Assembly (NCBI GenBank): GCA_021801355.1
Contig: JAJYYB010000005.1
Coordinates: 62,001-126,000 of the forward strand
Reading direction: 5' to 3'
Origin: Microcaldota archaeon
Lineage (GTDB): Archaea > Micrarchaeota > Micrarchaeia > Micrarchaeales > Micrarchaeaceae
DNA: 64,000 nucleotides
A program made the translations under genes and the position numbers. The notes under the pieces are model-generated. The model had not been told where the DNA came from and made no database searches. It saw nothing but the letters and a program-made list of their open reading frames with translations. Below, piece by piece: positions 33,403 through 42,923 of the stretch (position 1 is the first letter of the stretch; the number at the start of each line of letters is the position of its first letter).

Positions 33403-34515
33403 TCAGTTTTTCTTGCTTTTCCTTTTTGCTAATCGCTTGAGCTCCTTAGCGGTAGGGTTCCAGTAGCGCAGCGTATAGAACAAGAACACGCCACCTATCA
33501 GGACTCCGAACCAGAGCGAAGCTATCCTAGTCATTATCGTTATGGCAGAGCTGTCGTACGCGTTGAAATGCAGCACGCTACCAAGCATAGCGACAAGCGC
33601 CCCGTCCGTCACCCCTATGTTGCCAGGCAACGAAGTTACCGATCCAATCACCTGGGCGGTGTAGTAGATAAGAACAGTATGGCCGAGCGGCACCACCGGA
33701 GCAACCAGCACGAATGATGTCTGTGTCACAGCAAGAATCACAAAATATAGAGAGAGAGAGTAGAGTATCGCTGAAGGTATCGTGAACATCATTGAAACCA
33801 GATATGTCCTTGGGCTGTTCAATTTGCTTTGGGAAGCGAAATACTCCTCGCCATAAATCGTGATCATCTCCAGATACTCGCTTTTTTTCATAAGCTTCTT
33901 TAGGAGCTTGAAGAACCAGTCGTTAAGCACGAAGAACGCAGGCATTATTGATATAAAATCGGCAACCACCACTATGAGCAAGAACTGGTTGAAATATACC
34001 GCAGCTGCAAGGGCCACCACTGCCATACCGAGAAAGTCTGTCACCGTGTCCATTGCAACTATGGGCAAAACCTGGAATACCTTTATTTTAGTTATTCTGC
34101 TAAGCGTGTAAGCGGTTACTACGCGGCCGATTTTTCCGGGCGTCAGGTCCATAGAGTAAAGTGACAGATACACCGCAAGGTTTTTCTTGAGCGAAACCTT
34201 TATCCCAAGCTTCCTCATGAAATAAGTCCACTTGCCAAAGCTTATAAGATAGCCTATGAAAACTGACAGGAATGCAAGTGCATAAAGATACAGGTTTGAG
34301 CTCAGTATCGCTTCAACGACCTGCTGTATGCCGCCGATAAATCCCAGAGCAATGAAAACGAGAAGGCTTACAAGGAAAACAATTCCCACAGTCCCTATGA
34401 CCTTGTTTATCGCGCTCTTGTACTCCTCCGCAGTCATGCTTTTGGTATGGGTTATGGTGAACCAGAAGTTCCTCTTCTTCTTTCCAACCGCAGGTTTCTC
34501 ATCCATGTGAATCAT
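33403..34515 (-). CDS. Flippase-like membrane protein (LPG-synthase TM / UPF0104 family)
   Basis: The 370-residue protein has about eight membrane helices. It shows the family pattern around YLSLYSMDLTPGKIGRVVTAYTLSRI (the PGKxGE-like motif after helix 3) and GHTVLIYYTAQVIGSVTSLPGNIGVTDGALVAML. The family includes lysylphosphatidylglycerol synthase membrane domains and archaeal AglD-type proteins used in glycolipid handling. The divergent GT2 gene next door supports a role in transferring or flipping lipid-linked sugars. The C-terminus is Lys/Arg-rich. Confidence 0.85.
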   Translation of the reverse strand: MIHMDEKPAVGKKKRNFWFTITHTKSMTAEEYKSAINKVIGTVGIVFLVSLLVFIALGFIGGIQQVVEAILSSNLYLYALAFLSVFIGYLISFGKWTYFMRKLGIKVSLKKNLAVYLSLYSMDLTPGKIGRVVTAYTLSRITKIKVFQVLPIVAMDTVTDFLGMAVVALAAAVYFNQFLLIVVVADFISIMPAFFVLNDWFFKLLKKLMKKSEYLEMITIYGEEYFASQSKLNSPRTYLVSMMFTIPSAILYSLSLYFVILAVTQTSFVLVAPVVPLGHTVLIYYTAQVIGSVTSLPGNIGVTDGALVAMLGSVLHFNAYDSSAITIMTRIASLWFGVLIGGVFLFYTLRYWNPTAKELKRLAKRKSKKN

Positions 34516-34636
34516 TCGCAGAAAGTCTTCAATCGCATAACGTCTTATGGGTTAAAAGATAAATACTTTAATAAACTGATTAATTAGGTAAGACAAGCTA
34601 TATTTAACATCGATAGCCGGTTTTTAGATTGGTCTG

Positions 34637-35338
34637 ATGCCGAAGATAAGCGTCATAATACCTGCCTTAAACGAGGAAAAATACATAGCGTATCCCCTGC
34701 TCGGCCTAGCGAGGCAGTCGTTCAAGGACTTCGAGACAATAGTGGTCGACGGGGGCAGCAAGGACAGGACCAGGGAGATCGCAAGGAAGTATCATGCCAA
34801 AGTGATCACTGAACATCGCCCCGGCATAGGCCTAGCAAGGAATTCCGGCGCGAAAGTCTCCAAGGGAAGGATACTGGTATTCCTTGATGGGGACACAAAG
34901 CCTGGCAAGCACCTGCTCATGGACTACTACGAGGCAATGTCAGGCGATGCGATAGCGGCAACAGGCCCGATATACCCTTTGGAAAAGACCAACAAGCGCA
35001 TATCTATCGGCTACAAGATAGTCTCCATCGTGATGGTTAAGCTGAGCATAAAGCTGGGCATGCCGAGCGTAGTCGGCTCGAACTTCGTTGTACGCAAGGA
35101 CGTCTTCCTGAAGGTCAAGGGCTTCAATTCAAAGCTTATGACTTATGAGGACTGGGACCTTTCTATAAGGCTCAAAAAGTACGGTAGAATAAAGTTCGTG
35201 GACAGCGCCTATGTGCACACAAGCGCGAGAAGGGTGGCTGCGTGGGGCATAATCAAGTATTTCACCTATCACGTAGGCAACATGATAAGGTACACATTCA
35301 CCAAGACTGCGAAAAGCGATTACGGATACATAAGATGA
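34637..35338 (+). CDS. Glycosyltransferase family 2
   Basis: The 233-residue protein has the GT-A fold signatures KISVIIPALNEEKYI, VVDGGSKDRT, LARNSGAKVSKGRILVFLDGDT (DxD metal site) and TYEDWDLSIRLKKYG (catalytic ED). No membrane anchor beyond a short hydrophobic stretch is seen. It is divergent from the flippase-like gene, an arrangement common for archaeal polyisoprenyl-phosphate sugar synthesis. Donor sugar unknown. Confidence 0.92.
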   Translation: MPKISVIIPALNEEKYIAYPLLGLARQSFKDFETIVVDGGSKDRTREIARKYHAKVITEHRPGIGLARNSGAKVSKGRILVFLDGDTKPGKHLLMDYYEAMSGDAIAATGPIYPLEKTNKRISIGYKIVSIVMVKLSIKLGMPSVVGSNFVVRKDVFLKVKGFNSKLMTYEDWDLSIRLKKYGRIKFVDSAYVHTSARRVAAWGIIKYFTYHVGNMIRYTFTKTAKSDYGYIR

Positions 35339-35361
35339 GCCGTAGGCAAAATGATAAGCCG

Positions 35362-36312
35362 TCAGACCGCGATGCTCTTAAGATAAGGCGCATCACAAAC
35401 ATTCGCCGGCTTGTCGTGTGTCATTGCACATATCTGTGCGGTGAAAACGTTCGCGGCGCCTATTATCGAGAGCGACTGGGTTGTATTGACATCGGTAAGG
35501 TTCGCTATCACACCTTGCCAAGTATGTTGGTATACGACCTGCGGGTCTATCGGAGCCCCTCCCTGGACCGATATGTTACCGAAATCTATGAATGGTATGC
35601 CGCCCTTGTCTGGTTCGTTTGGATTGTTAAGGTCAACCTGGTTAAAAAGCTGGTTTTCAAACGCTGTCGGCGTCTGCAACACCTCATAACCGTCCAATCC
35701 TGAGCTATAGTTGGCGGGTTGGTTTGTGGTCTCCTCAACAGACACGAGACTTACAACATTGCTAGAGTACGTCGAGTTGTAGAAAGTGAAAGTCGGGCTG
35801 CTTGCATAAACGTCGCTTGCACTTGACGTCATATAGTGCAAAGATGTGAACGTCCCGAACCGCATAAGCGCAAGCACCACACCCCATCTTGTCACTGCGC
35901 AGTAAGGGCAGAACTCTGCACCTATGTATACTATTGCGGGCGTGCCGTTGAATGTGAGGGGGGTGAGGTTGCTTCCGGCTCTCACAGGGCTGCTGCTTAC
36001 CAATCCTACTCCCACCTTGGCCGCAAGTGTGGCGTTGTTCGCTATGTTGCTGAGCTGCGACAGAACCGTTGCATTGACTGGGCTATTATCGAATTCTGCG
36101 AGGGCAGAATAAGTTGGCTCGCCATTCAGGTAAGAAAACGCAACTCCGGCCATTATGACGAGTATTACTATGCCTATGTAAATAAGTTTACGGTTTGCAG
36201 TTCGCTTTCCCTCAACTGTACTATTAGCTACTGCGCCATGCCCGCGCATTTCCTTTTCAGCCTTTAAAACATCATTTTTTACATCAGTGCTTGCAGCTTC
36301 CATAAAAATCAC
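35362..36312 (-). CDS. DUF929 membrane-anchored thioredoxin-like protein
   Basis: The 316-residue protein has an N-terminal membrane helix (LIYIGIVILVIMAGVAFSYL, about residues 44-63). The extracytoplasmic domain includes YIGAEFCPYCAVTRWGVVLAL, a thioredoxin-type CxxC in the DUF929 context. Two further cysteines near the C-terminus (QICAMT, NVCDAP) could form a structural disulfide. DUF929 is common in acidophilic archaea, and the fold suggests an extracytoplasmic redox or disulfide role. Substrate unknown. Confidence 0.85.
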   Translation of the reverse strand: MIFMEAASTDVKNDVLKAEKEMRGHGAVANSTVEGKRTANRKLIYIGIVILVIMAGVAFSYLNGEPTYSALAEFDNSPVNATVLSQLSNIANNATLAAKVGVGLVSSSPVRAGSNLTPLTFNGTPAIVYIGAEFCPYCAVTRWGVVLALMRFGTFTSLHYMTSSASDVYASSPTFTFYNSTYSSNVVSLVSVEETTNQPANYSSGLDGYEVLQTPTAFENQLFNQVDLNNPNEPDKGGIPFIDFGNISVQGGAPIDPQVVYQHTWQGVIANLTDVNTTQSLSIIGAANVFTAQICAMTHDKPANVCDAPYLKSIAV

Positions 36313-36410
36313 ACGTTATGACAAACTTATTGCATATAGCGCCGAAATCATTATATTTACTAAGCAATTTGCAAACTAAAGCTTTTATACTAATCGCAGG
36401 CAGCAATCGA

Positions 36411-37028
36411 CTATTTTATCGCTGCGCTAGGGATAATCTTTTTTACAATGTTATTCACGACCCCGTTTATCCTGTCCTTGTAGCGTAGCAGTGCATAAGA
36501 TACTGCAATGCTGATCAAAACACCGGCTATCACGTCTGTAAGGTAGTGTTCGCCAAGGTACACTCTCCCAAACAGTATAAGGAGCAGCCATACTAGATAA
36601 AGTATCCTCAGGTAATTGTACTTCCTGAGAAAGAGCGTAAGGCCGCTAAGCACAGTTGCATGCGCGCTAGGGAACGAGAAGCTAGTCTCGCATAAATTTG
36701 ATGGTATCCAAGTTATCTCTCCGACTATGGAGCATGGCCTTGGCTCCATCACTATAAATTTTATTATATCGGCTACTACATATAGCAGCACGGCGGCCAC
36801 GATAAAGGAAAAAGCGTCCATATCCTTCTTGAAGTACAAGTAAAGCGCAACCAGCGGTATGACCACAAGGAAGCTGCCTGATAGCGCCGACATTATTGCG
36901 GTAAGCGTAGTGCTCGAGAGCCCATTTGCTACCTGGAATGCCCATACGTTTATACCAAGGCTGCTGACATTATATGCTTGCAAAATGATTTGCATCAATA
37001 TTGGCCCGAGTGCCATTGAATCTACCAA
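36411..37028 (-). CDS. PAP2-family membrane phosphatase
   Basis: The 205-residue protein has five to six membrane helices and the three phosphatase motifs: KFIVMEPRP (K-x6-RP), PSAHAT (PSGH-like) and RVYLGEHYLTDVIAG (SR-x5-H-x3-D, with the Ser/Arg slightly altered to GRVYLGEHYLTD). The family dephosphorylates isoprenyl or lipid diphosphates. It may recycle polyisoprenyl carriers used by the nearby glycosyltransferases. Confidence 0.9.
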   Translation of the reverse strand: MVDSMALGPILMQIILQAYNVSSLGINVWAFQVANGLSSTTLTAIMSALSGSFLVVIPLVALYLYFKKDMDAFSFIVAAVLLYVVADIIKFIVMEPRPCSIVGEITWIPSNLCETSFSFPSAHATVLSGLTLFLRKYNYLRILYLVWLLLILFGRVYLGEHYLTDVIAGVLISIAVSYALLRYKDRINGVVNNIVKKIIPSAAIK

Positions 37029-37142
37029 AACCAGTTAAGATTGCCAAATCAGATGCACATACTGTTGCATAGCGTGCAAAGTCTGGCATCCGATGCTGCA
37101 CAAATAAGTTTATATAGATAAAATTAAATAGTGAAAGGGCAA

Positions 37143-37279
37143 GGGGTTGTGGCGTAATTTGGCAGCGCAGCGGACTCCAGATGTTTATTAACTTTTGAGC
37201 TAAACGCGATGATGAGAATCTGGAATGCAAATTCAGTGGAAGTAATCCGCTAGTCAGGGTTCAAATCCCTGCAACCCCA
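37143..37279 (+). tRNA. tRNA-Trp(CCA) with a 64-nt intron after position 37
   Basis: The acceptor GGGGTTG pairs with CAACCCC; the discriminator is A. The D-arm is GCGT/GCGC. Anticodon stem GCGGA/TCCGC has loop C-T-CCA-G then intron then A. T-arm CAGGG-TTCAAAT-CCCTG is standard. The intron is 37181-37244 at the canonical 37/38 site. It contains a perfect box C (ATGATGA, 37209-37215) followed by ATCTGGA, complementary to the anticodon region TCCAGAT. In euryarchaea the tRNA-Trp intron is a C/D guide RNA for methylation of its own anticodon loop. A clear box D (CTGA) is not seen here. Confidence 0.93.
37181..37244 (+). other. tRNA-Trp intron, possible relic C/D guide
   Basis: It contains box C ATGATGA (37209-37215) and a 7-nt match to the anticodon region, but no CTGA box D or D'. 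The complementarity may also be part of the bulge-helix-bulge splicing structure. Confidence 0.6.
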
Positions 37280-37327
37280 AACTTTTCTATCAAGCCTTCA
37301 ATGGTAAGTATTATCTTGGCAAATTAT

Positions 37328-39085
37328 CTAGTCTCTCGAATACTTCCTGAAGACGCTGCTCATCCTTACGATACCCAAGTACCTATTGTGATCCGCCACA
37401 GCGCACCATGTGGCTTTGTTTCTTACCATTGCCTTCCATGCTGCATCCGCCGTGCTATCCATTGGTACATGTTTTATCCGCTTTAACACTGAAACTACTT
37501 TACCGTGCTCATTATTTTCACTCATGCGCACCACATCTTCAAGATACGCCGCACCAAGCAACCTGCCGCGCCCATCGACTATTGGTGCGGATGCCATATC
37601 ATTGGTCTTCATGAATTCCTCAGCGAAACCTGGTCTTGCATCTGGTTTAAGCGCCATGTTCCTTGTAATTACTCTATTCACCTTTACTTTCTTCATAAGT
37701 GGGCTGTAATACTCGCTTATGTGGGCTGGCGAATCTAGCCGGGTAGCTACCTGGGCCCTGTATATAGAATCCTTACCAGACACTATCAGCGCTATTGCTA
37801 TGCTGAACATAGCGGCCGGAAGCAGCGCTATTGTACCTGTCATCTCGATTACCATAACAGTAACGGCTATCGGGACCTTCCCTGCAGCGCCAAAAAACGA
37901 AAGCATTCCTATCACAGCGAATGCCCCAACTAGCGATATCGGCATAAGTTCAGGGAAAAATGTGGCGAATAATAGCGCAATGCATACTCCTATTGAGCTG
38001 CCTGCGAACATTCCAGGTGCAAACACACCTCCGGATCCGCCTGATGCGACCGAAGCCGAAGCCGCCACCATCTTCATTATCGCCAGCACTAAGAAGAACA
38101 GCACTAATGGCATCCCAAATGTGTTCACAAATGCATTAAAGTCACCCGACATCATCAATTGCATCCATCCATAACCTATGCCTGCAACTTCTGGAAATGC
38201 CAATACTATGGCGCCTGTGCCTATGGCACCTATTGCGGGTTTCATATAATTCTTTACTTTTAGGTCCCTGAACTTTTCACGCACAAAGTAGAACATCTTT
38301 ATGTAAAACCTAGCAAAAGCACCGGTGAATATGCCTACGACTACCAAAAATGGCAGTATGTAAGGCGTGAATACGTAATTCAATATACTAGAATTTATCT
38401 CGAAGATGGGGCTGTAACCTGCAAAAGCTCCAAGTATGGTGTAACCAATCACGCTTGCTATTATTGATGGGAAGATTACCTCGGTTTCCATATCCCTCCT
38501 GTACAATATCTCAGCCGATAGAAGCGCTCCCCCAAAAGGTGCTCTGAATATCGCTCCTATTCCTGCTCCCATAGCTATCGCAGTCATATTCCGTCTGTCG
38601 CTCTTGCTTATATCCAAATACTTGGATATAATATTGCCTATCCCGGCAGCGACCTGCGCAGTAGGTCCCTCCCTGCCTGCGCTCCCCCCACTGCCTATAG
38701 TCAATGCTGCAGTCAGCAGCTTTACAAGAGGCACTCTGCGTCTTATATTGCCTCCTTCATTATGGTATGCATTTATTACCGCATCGCTACCGTGCCCCTC
38801 CGTTTCAGGCGCGAATTTGTAAACTATAACGCCCGATATCAATGCACCTACGAATATGCTAACAGGAAGAAGCCAATAGTTCTGCACAAAGAACGTATAC
38901 GCCAATGAGCCTCCCTCACCTACCGGAAGCGGCAGATTGTACCCTACAAAATCTGACATAAAGAGATCCTGTACCAATATGATCCCATAATATATCGCTA
39001 TTGATACGAATCCTACTACTATCCCTATTATTATGCCTATTATCGTCCATTTCTTCAATGAATCCATGTTGCGAAGGTTAAGCAT
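37328..39085 (-). CDS. ClC-family chloride channel/transporter with C-terminal CBS domains
   Basis: The 585-residue protein has the ClC selectivity motifs in order: GSGGSAGREGP (with the GxxGREGP gating Glu), GAIFRAPFGGAL and GSGGVFAPGMFAGS (GxFxP). A cytosolic pair of CBS domains follows from about residue 455 (VNRVITRNMALKPDARP... and SVLKRIKHVPMDSTADAAWKAMV). The proton-Glu position indicates the H+/Cl- exchanger side of the family cannot be excluded. CBS domains sense nucleotides. A role in acid tolerance is plausible in an acidophile. Confidence 0.93.
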   Translation of the reverse strand: MLNLRNMDSLKKWTIIGIIIGIVVGFVSIAIYYGIILVQDLFMSDFVGYNLPLPVGEGGSLAYTFFVQNYWLLPVSIFVGALISGVIVYKFAPETEGHGSDAVINAYHNEGGNIRRRVPLVKLLTAALTIGSGGSAGREGPTAQVAAGIGNIISKYLDISKSDRRNMTAIAMGAGIGAIFRAPFGGALLSAEILYRRDMETEVIFPSIIASVIGYTILGAFAGYSPIFEINSSILNYVFTPYILPFLVVVGIFTGAFARFYIKMFYFVREKFRDLKVKNYMKPAIGAIGTGAIVLAFPEVAGIGYGWMQLMMSGDFNAFVNTFGMPLVLFFLVLAIMKMVAASASVASGGSGGVFAPGMFAGSSIGVCIALLFATFFPELMPISLVGAFAVIGMLSFFGAAGKVPIAVTVMVIEMTGTIALLPAAMFSIAIALIVSGKDSIYRAQVATRLDSPAHISEYYSPLMKKVKVNRVITRNMALKPDARPGFAEEFMKTNDMASAPIVDGRGRLLGAAYLEDVVRMSENNEHGKVVSVLKRIKHVPMDSTADAAWKAMVRNKATWCAVADHNRYLGIVRMSSVFRKYSRD

Positions 39086-39474
39086 GAAACAGCCTCATCC
39101 AAAAATCTATATTGAGCAGCAGCTTTAAACAAGCTCCCTTTCCATCAAAACCTTTACTGCAACTCTTGTCCACCAAATTTTGAGGTGCCAGTCCGCAGTT
39201 GCTAAATATGTAATTAATCTGAGGGTTTCAGTAAAAGTGTACAGGAATACATGGTATAGACAGCCGAAGGCATAGCAAAACGTCAATTTTACTCAGAAAT
39301 TTGACATGCACTTTTGCCCGCCAAATTTTCATGCATCAATATGTAGAAGCGCGAATACAGCTTAATCCTACTACTTAATTTGTGTGAGTATGTCACTAAA
39401 CTCTTACTGCAAGAACATTAGCATAAGACTAGACCCCGTAGCAGATTCTGCGTATGTGGCTATAGTTGCGTCAG
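39086..39474. other. Intergenic region with one inverted repeat
   Basis: No gene or RNA is recognised in these 389 bp. An inverted repeat, GTCAATTTT...AAATTTGAC, at 39281-39304 has one mismatch and a 6-nt loop and may be a terminator or operator. The region separates the ClC gene start from the end of the surface-protein gene (both minus strand). Confidence 0.5.
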
Positions 39475-41448
39475 TTAACATGAAGCAAGCCCAAATGCCA
39501 TATCAACTCCTGCATATTGCGTCCCAGAATTGCTGCAACCATTTGATGAACTCACCGACCACGAGTAACTTCCCATAAAATAATCGCCGAATTCATAAGA
39601 TGTAGTCGAGCTGCTAAGTTTACCACTGGAGCTGCCATCCCATATTGCGGTCCATGTATCCCCATTTGGGAGACCGTATTGACTAATTACAACTTCACAT
39701 GTATAAGGGCCGGCATTAATTGTACTACCTGCTTGGGCATAACCCAATTCGCTAGTGCAACCATTTGTGCTGTCCGCCCCGCTGTCTGCGTAAGGGAAAG
39801 AGTACGCTATTATATAATTGCCCGGAGGAGTTGACCAACTCTTTGAATCGGATATTGTGGAAGGAGGTATCACTCCAGAGACAGAATTCCCATCGTACGA
39901 CATACTAACGGTGTAGTAAGCGGCATTACTTGGGCTATTAAGGTCATTCAGATTCAAAGTTGTTACACATGGGGCCGTTAATGAGAATACTATATTTTCT
40001 GGTGAGCCAGCAGGTAAAGAGCTAGAAGCTGGGTTGGGGGAATAAGTCGCAGTGCCGCCACCTCCACACGCTATTGACACTGAAGAGACACTAAAAGAAT
40101 AAGAACCGGGGCTTGTGGAAAAGCTGATTGTTGAGGTATCTGAAGACTGTGTTTCACCATCGTATGTAACTGACCATGCTGCACTGGCTGGCAATCCGGA
40201 TTGTGTGAAAGTTGTCATGCATGTGGATGAAGATTCAGTGAAGGTTATGGTTGTCACTGAATTGTAATACTCGGCGTAGCCACTCAATTCTCCTGAATTT
40301 GAAGTACCCTGATAATTAGAGTTACTGTAAGCCGTCGGGTAATACACAGTCGTGCATCCTGCGGATGTCACTGATACTTGGGATACGCTGAAACTAAAGT
40401 CGTCATACATATAGCTTGATGAATAAGAGTTGCTTTCATTAAATGATACGCTTACTTGCGTTAGAAAATTGGTGCTTGACGCTGATTGGGTATACGCGCC
40501 ATAAGTCACTGACCAAGTATACGTGCTGCCAGATGGCAAACCCGATTCCTGAAATTCAGCATAACAGTTTGAACCACACCCACCTCCTCCAGAAGGCTGC
40601 ACAGTAGACGTCGAAGTGGAGCTTGTAGTTGCTGTTGAGCTTGTAAGAGTAGACGTCGAAGTGGAGCTTGTAGTTGCTGTTGAGCTTGTAATTATCGATA
40701 TGCTGGTCGAAGAACTTGTAGTAGATATATATGTGGTTGTAAATGTAGTGACGCTATCAAGCGAAGCGCCGCTGTTCCTCACGTTTATCGTACCCAACTT
40801 CTGGTAGTTAGTAGGCGTTGTGCATGGCAATGAAGTACAGTAGCCCAGCCAAATATATCCATTGAACTGCTGCCCGACGCTCGCATTGGTTGGTATTCCG
40901 CTGATGTTAAACCTCTGCGCACCGTTTATCGGTGAGTTTATGAAGTCTACTGTCGCGAATTGGCCGGAGTTGAGCCTGCCAAGTTCTACCGCGTTAGCGG
41001 CAGAGAAGTTCTGCGGCAGTCCCGATGCATCAGACAGTTGACTCTGCGATGCGACGAACACCCAGTCACCGTAATACAACTGGCCCGAGTCCTGTGATAT
41101 GGTGAAAGTTATAGTGTTAGAAAGGTACGTAGGATTAGAACAGGAGTACCCCTGCTGCGCTATGCATACGTCTGGGCCTGCTGTGCCTCCTCCTATCAGC
41201 CCAAGGGACACTAGTATGCTGAGCACTATCGCTATAATCAGTATAGCCCAACCATACGTAATCAGATACTCGATCGTCGACTGTGCAGTGACCTTTGTTG
41301 CGCGGTTCTTATATGATTGGGAATCGTTATAATAGTTTAATTGCACCTTCCTCGTGGGCATTGAAACACCGCGTTTAAATGTGAAAGCAGGCTGGTGCGA
41401 TTGTTTTTTGCGTGAAAAAATGCGTACTGCCAAAGTCATGCTGTTCAC
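39475..41448 (-). CDS. Class III signal peptide surface protein with Thr/Ser linker and Ig-like repeats
   Basis: The frame is 657 residues. Near residue 55 is the archaeal pilin-type (class III) signal motif KVTAQSTIEYLITYGWAIL and a hydrophobic helix, so it is probably processed by an archaeal prepilin peptidase. A globular head domain (~90-230) is followed by a Thr/Ser-rich stalk (TSSTSTSTLTSS, two tandem units). At least four repeats with the core F-x-x-S-G-L-P-x-x-x-x-W-x-V-x-Y follow, each with S-x-x-x-S-Y-x-F-S-V. The start could be ATG 41361 or ATG 41448. It is thought to be an adhesin or pilus-like subunit; target unknown. Confidence 0.8.
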   Translation of the reverse strand: MNSMTLAVRIFSRKKQSHQPAFTFKRGVSMPTRKVQLNYYNDSQSYKNRATKVTAQSTIEYLITYGWAILIIAIVLSILVSLGLIGGGTAGPDVCIAQQGYSCSNPTYLSNTITFTISQDSGQLYYGDWVFVASQSQLSDASGLPQNFSAANAVELGRLNSGQFATVDFINSPINGAQRFNISGIPTNASVGQQFNGYIWLGYCTSLPCTTPTNYQKLGTINVRNSGASLDSVTTFTTTYISTTSSSTSISIITSSTATTSSTSTSTLTSSTATTSSTSTSTVQPSGGGGCGSNCYAEFQESGLPSGSTYTWSVTYGAYTQSASSTNFLTQVSVSFNESNSYSSSYMYDDFSFSVSQVSVTSAGCTTVYYPTAYSNSNYQGTSNSGELSGYAEYYNSVTTITFTESSSTCMTTFTQSGLPASAAWSVTYDGETQSSDTSTISFSTSPGSYSFSVSSVSIACGGGGTATYSPNPASSSLPAGSPENIVFSLTAPCVTTLNLNDLNSPSNAAYYTVSMSYDGNSVSGVIPPSTISDSKSWSTPPGNYIIAYSFPYADSGADSTNGCTSELGYAQAGSTINAGPYTCEVVISQYGLPNGDTWTAIWDGSSSGKLSSSTTSYEFGDYFMGSYSWSVSSSNGCSNSGTQYAGVDMAFGLASC

Positions 41449-41921
41449 GTGCGCTTAGAATCACTCACAAAACTATATGCAATTTTAACATCTTGGGTCG
41501 CAAATGCGTACATAAGTTTGTCCCCTATGGCGCGCAACATACCTTCAAGTTTGTCATTATACAGTACAGCCCGCCGCCAGCCATCATGCTCTATTTCCAC
41601 AATATAAACCCATGTACCGAGTTGACTGCTAGCCTCATTGTCTATTTTTATGTCTACTGAAATGAGCTTTCGGATTTCTGATGGCAACGCGTCGACCATT
41701 TCTTTGGCTTGTTTAAGCGCATTGTATGCAGAAGGAATCGGCGCAGGGACAGAATAGCGATATGATCCAAAAATCACACCCCTATCAGGGAGTTCGCTGT
41801 ACTTGAATCCTATGTCTAGTTTGCTGCTGAGCAGCGCCTTTACCAAGTGCTTTTGTCTCTCACTCAGTTCATACTCCTGTTGATTCTGGGTTACATGGTA
41901 TTCTATGCATTTTGTAGCCAT
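41445..41921 (-). CDS. Hypothetical protein, soluble
   Basis: The 158-residue protein starts at ATG 41921. It has no recognised domain. A helical N-terminal region (NQQEYELSERQKHLVKALLSSKL) and a mixed alpha/beta core (GVIFGSYRYSV, GTWVYIVEIEHDGWRRAVLYN) are predicted by pattern only. It overlaps the start of the surface-protein gene by 4 bp, suggesting a two-gene operon and possibly a shared function in surface assembly. Confidence 0.65.
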   Translation of the reverse strand: MATKCIEYHVTQNQQEYELSERQKHLVKALLSSKLDIGFKYSELPDRGVIFGSYRYSVPAPIPSAYNALKQAKEMVDALPSEIRKLISVDIKIDNEASSQLGTWVYIVEIEHDGWRRAVLYNDKLEGMLRAIGDKLMYAFATQDVKIAYSFVSDSKRT

Positions 41922-42030
41922 CAAAATCCCGTTTATATGCCAAACAATCTTATGATATTGGTAAGAATGTATTTAGCTTTTATGACACAAATGGTACTAA
42001 TTTAAGCTAAACTGCAACATATGTGACATA

Positions 42031-42630
42031 ATGACCATAGCCGATACTGTAAGGATGTACCTGATTAGTAGGCCGCACACGCTACTGGCCGTAGAAAGCA
42101 ACATAGTGAATTACAGCGCGCTTGCAAGGGAGATATGCAGTGCGCTCAACATAAACAATTACGCCGCGGTAAAAGCTTGTATATACCGGTATGCGGTTAA
42201 GACACGCAGAATCAATGAGAATACCGAAAGGCGTTCTTTGGATCTGTTCTCCGGCAATCGCCTGACGCTGCTGGATGGTATAGCTGTAATAATATCACGC
42301 GAGGAATTGAACGTCAAGCACAACGCCGAGGTAAGGCTTGGGTCTTATTACGCTTACTTCGCTGAGAGCGGTACAGCAAGGAAGATGACAAAAACTGATA
42401 AATCGAAAATAATAAAGATAAGAGACTCCTGTTCTGCGCTGGTACTTTACTCCGGTCCACAACTAGAAAACGCAATTGGAGCCCTGTCGTTCCTTACATC
42501 GTTGTTGGCCGGGCAGAACATAAACATCATAGAAACAATATCGTGTTATACAGAGACAATCTTCGTCGTCGACAGGAAGGATGCTTTCAGAAGCTACGAA
42601 TTGCTCTCGGCTTTGACAAGAATGCACTGA
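42031..42630 (+). CDS. Protein with N-terminal HTH-like region and C-terminal ACT-like domain
   Basis: The 199-residue protein has an N-terminal ~60-residue helical region that looks like a winged helix (YSALAREICSALNINNYAAVKACIYRYAVKTRR) and a C-terminal domain ending NIIETISCYTETIFVVDRKDAFRSYELLSAL, typical of ACT ligand-binding folds. Such fusions act as small-molecule-responsive regulators. The ligand is unknown. It stands alone. Confidence 0.65.
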   Translation: MTIADTVRMYLISRPHTLLAVESNIVNYSALAREICSALNINNYAAVKACIYRYAVKTRRINENTERRSLDLFSGNRLTLLDGIAVIISREELNVKHNAEVRLGSYYAYFAESGTARKMTKTDKSKIIKIRDSCSALVLYSGPQLENAIGALSFLTSLLAGQNINIIETISCYTETIFVVDRKDAFRSYELLSALTRMH

Positions 42631-42881
42631 GTTGCTATAATCGTGATTACATAATAGCGTATTCAGTCTACATTGGTGCGTGATTAGTATGAAAATAGGT
42701 TTTCTTGCATGGTAACACCGTAGTAAATCGCTCAACACTCGGCACTTCAATCATATGTGTACGTTGTGAATCCAAGTATTAGTAGCCGGAGTTGTATTAC
42801 TTTTCATGGTGCTGTAAAAGGTAAAATAACGTGGCCAAATATGCGCAAAACAAAAGTGAGCTTTAGTACCTAATAATTTAG

Positions 42882-42899
42882 AAAACCTTTTAAGGTTTT
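42882..42899 (+). promoter_or_regulatory. Palindromic promoter/operator before lemA
   Basis: AAAACCTT-TT-AAGGTTTT is an 8-bp inverted repeat with 2-bp centre whose central TTTTAA doubles as a TATA box about 30 bp before ATG 42924. The 293-bp gap (42631-42923) otherwise shows no gene. Confidence 0.45.
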
Positions 42900-42923
42900 A
42901 ATGCGAGCATAATAACGATTCTT

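Noticed and set aside
39384-39578. Plus-strand open frame of 64 codons
   Set aside because: Largely antisense to the surface-protein 3' end; no supporting signals.
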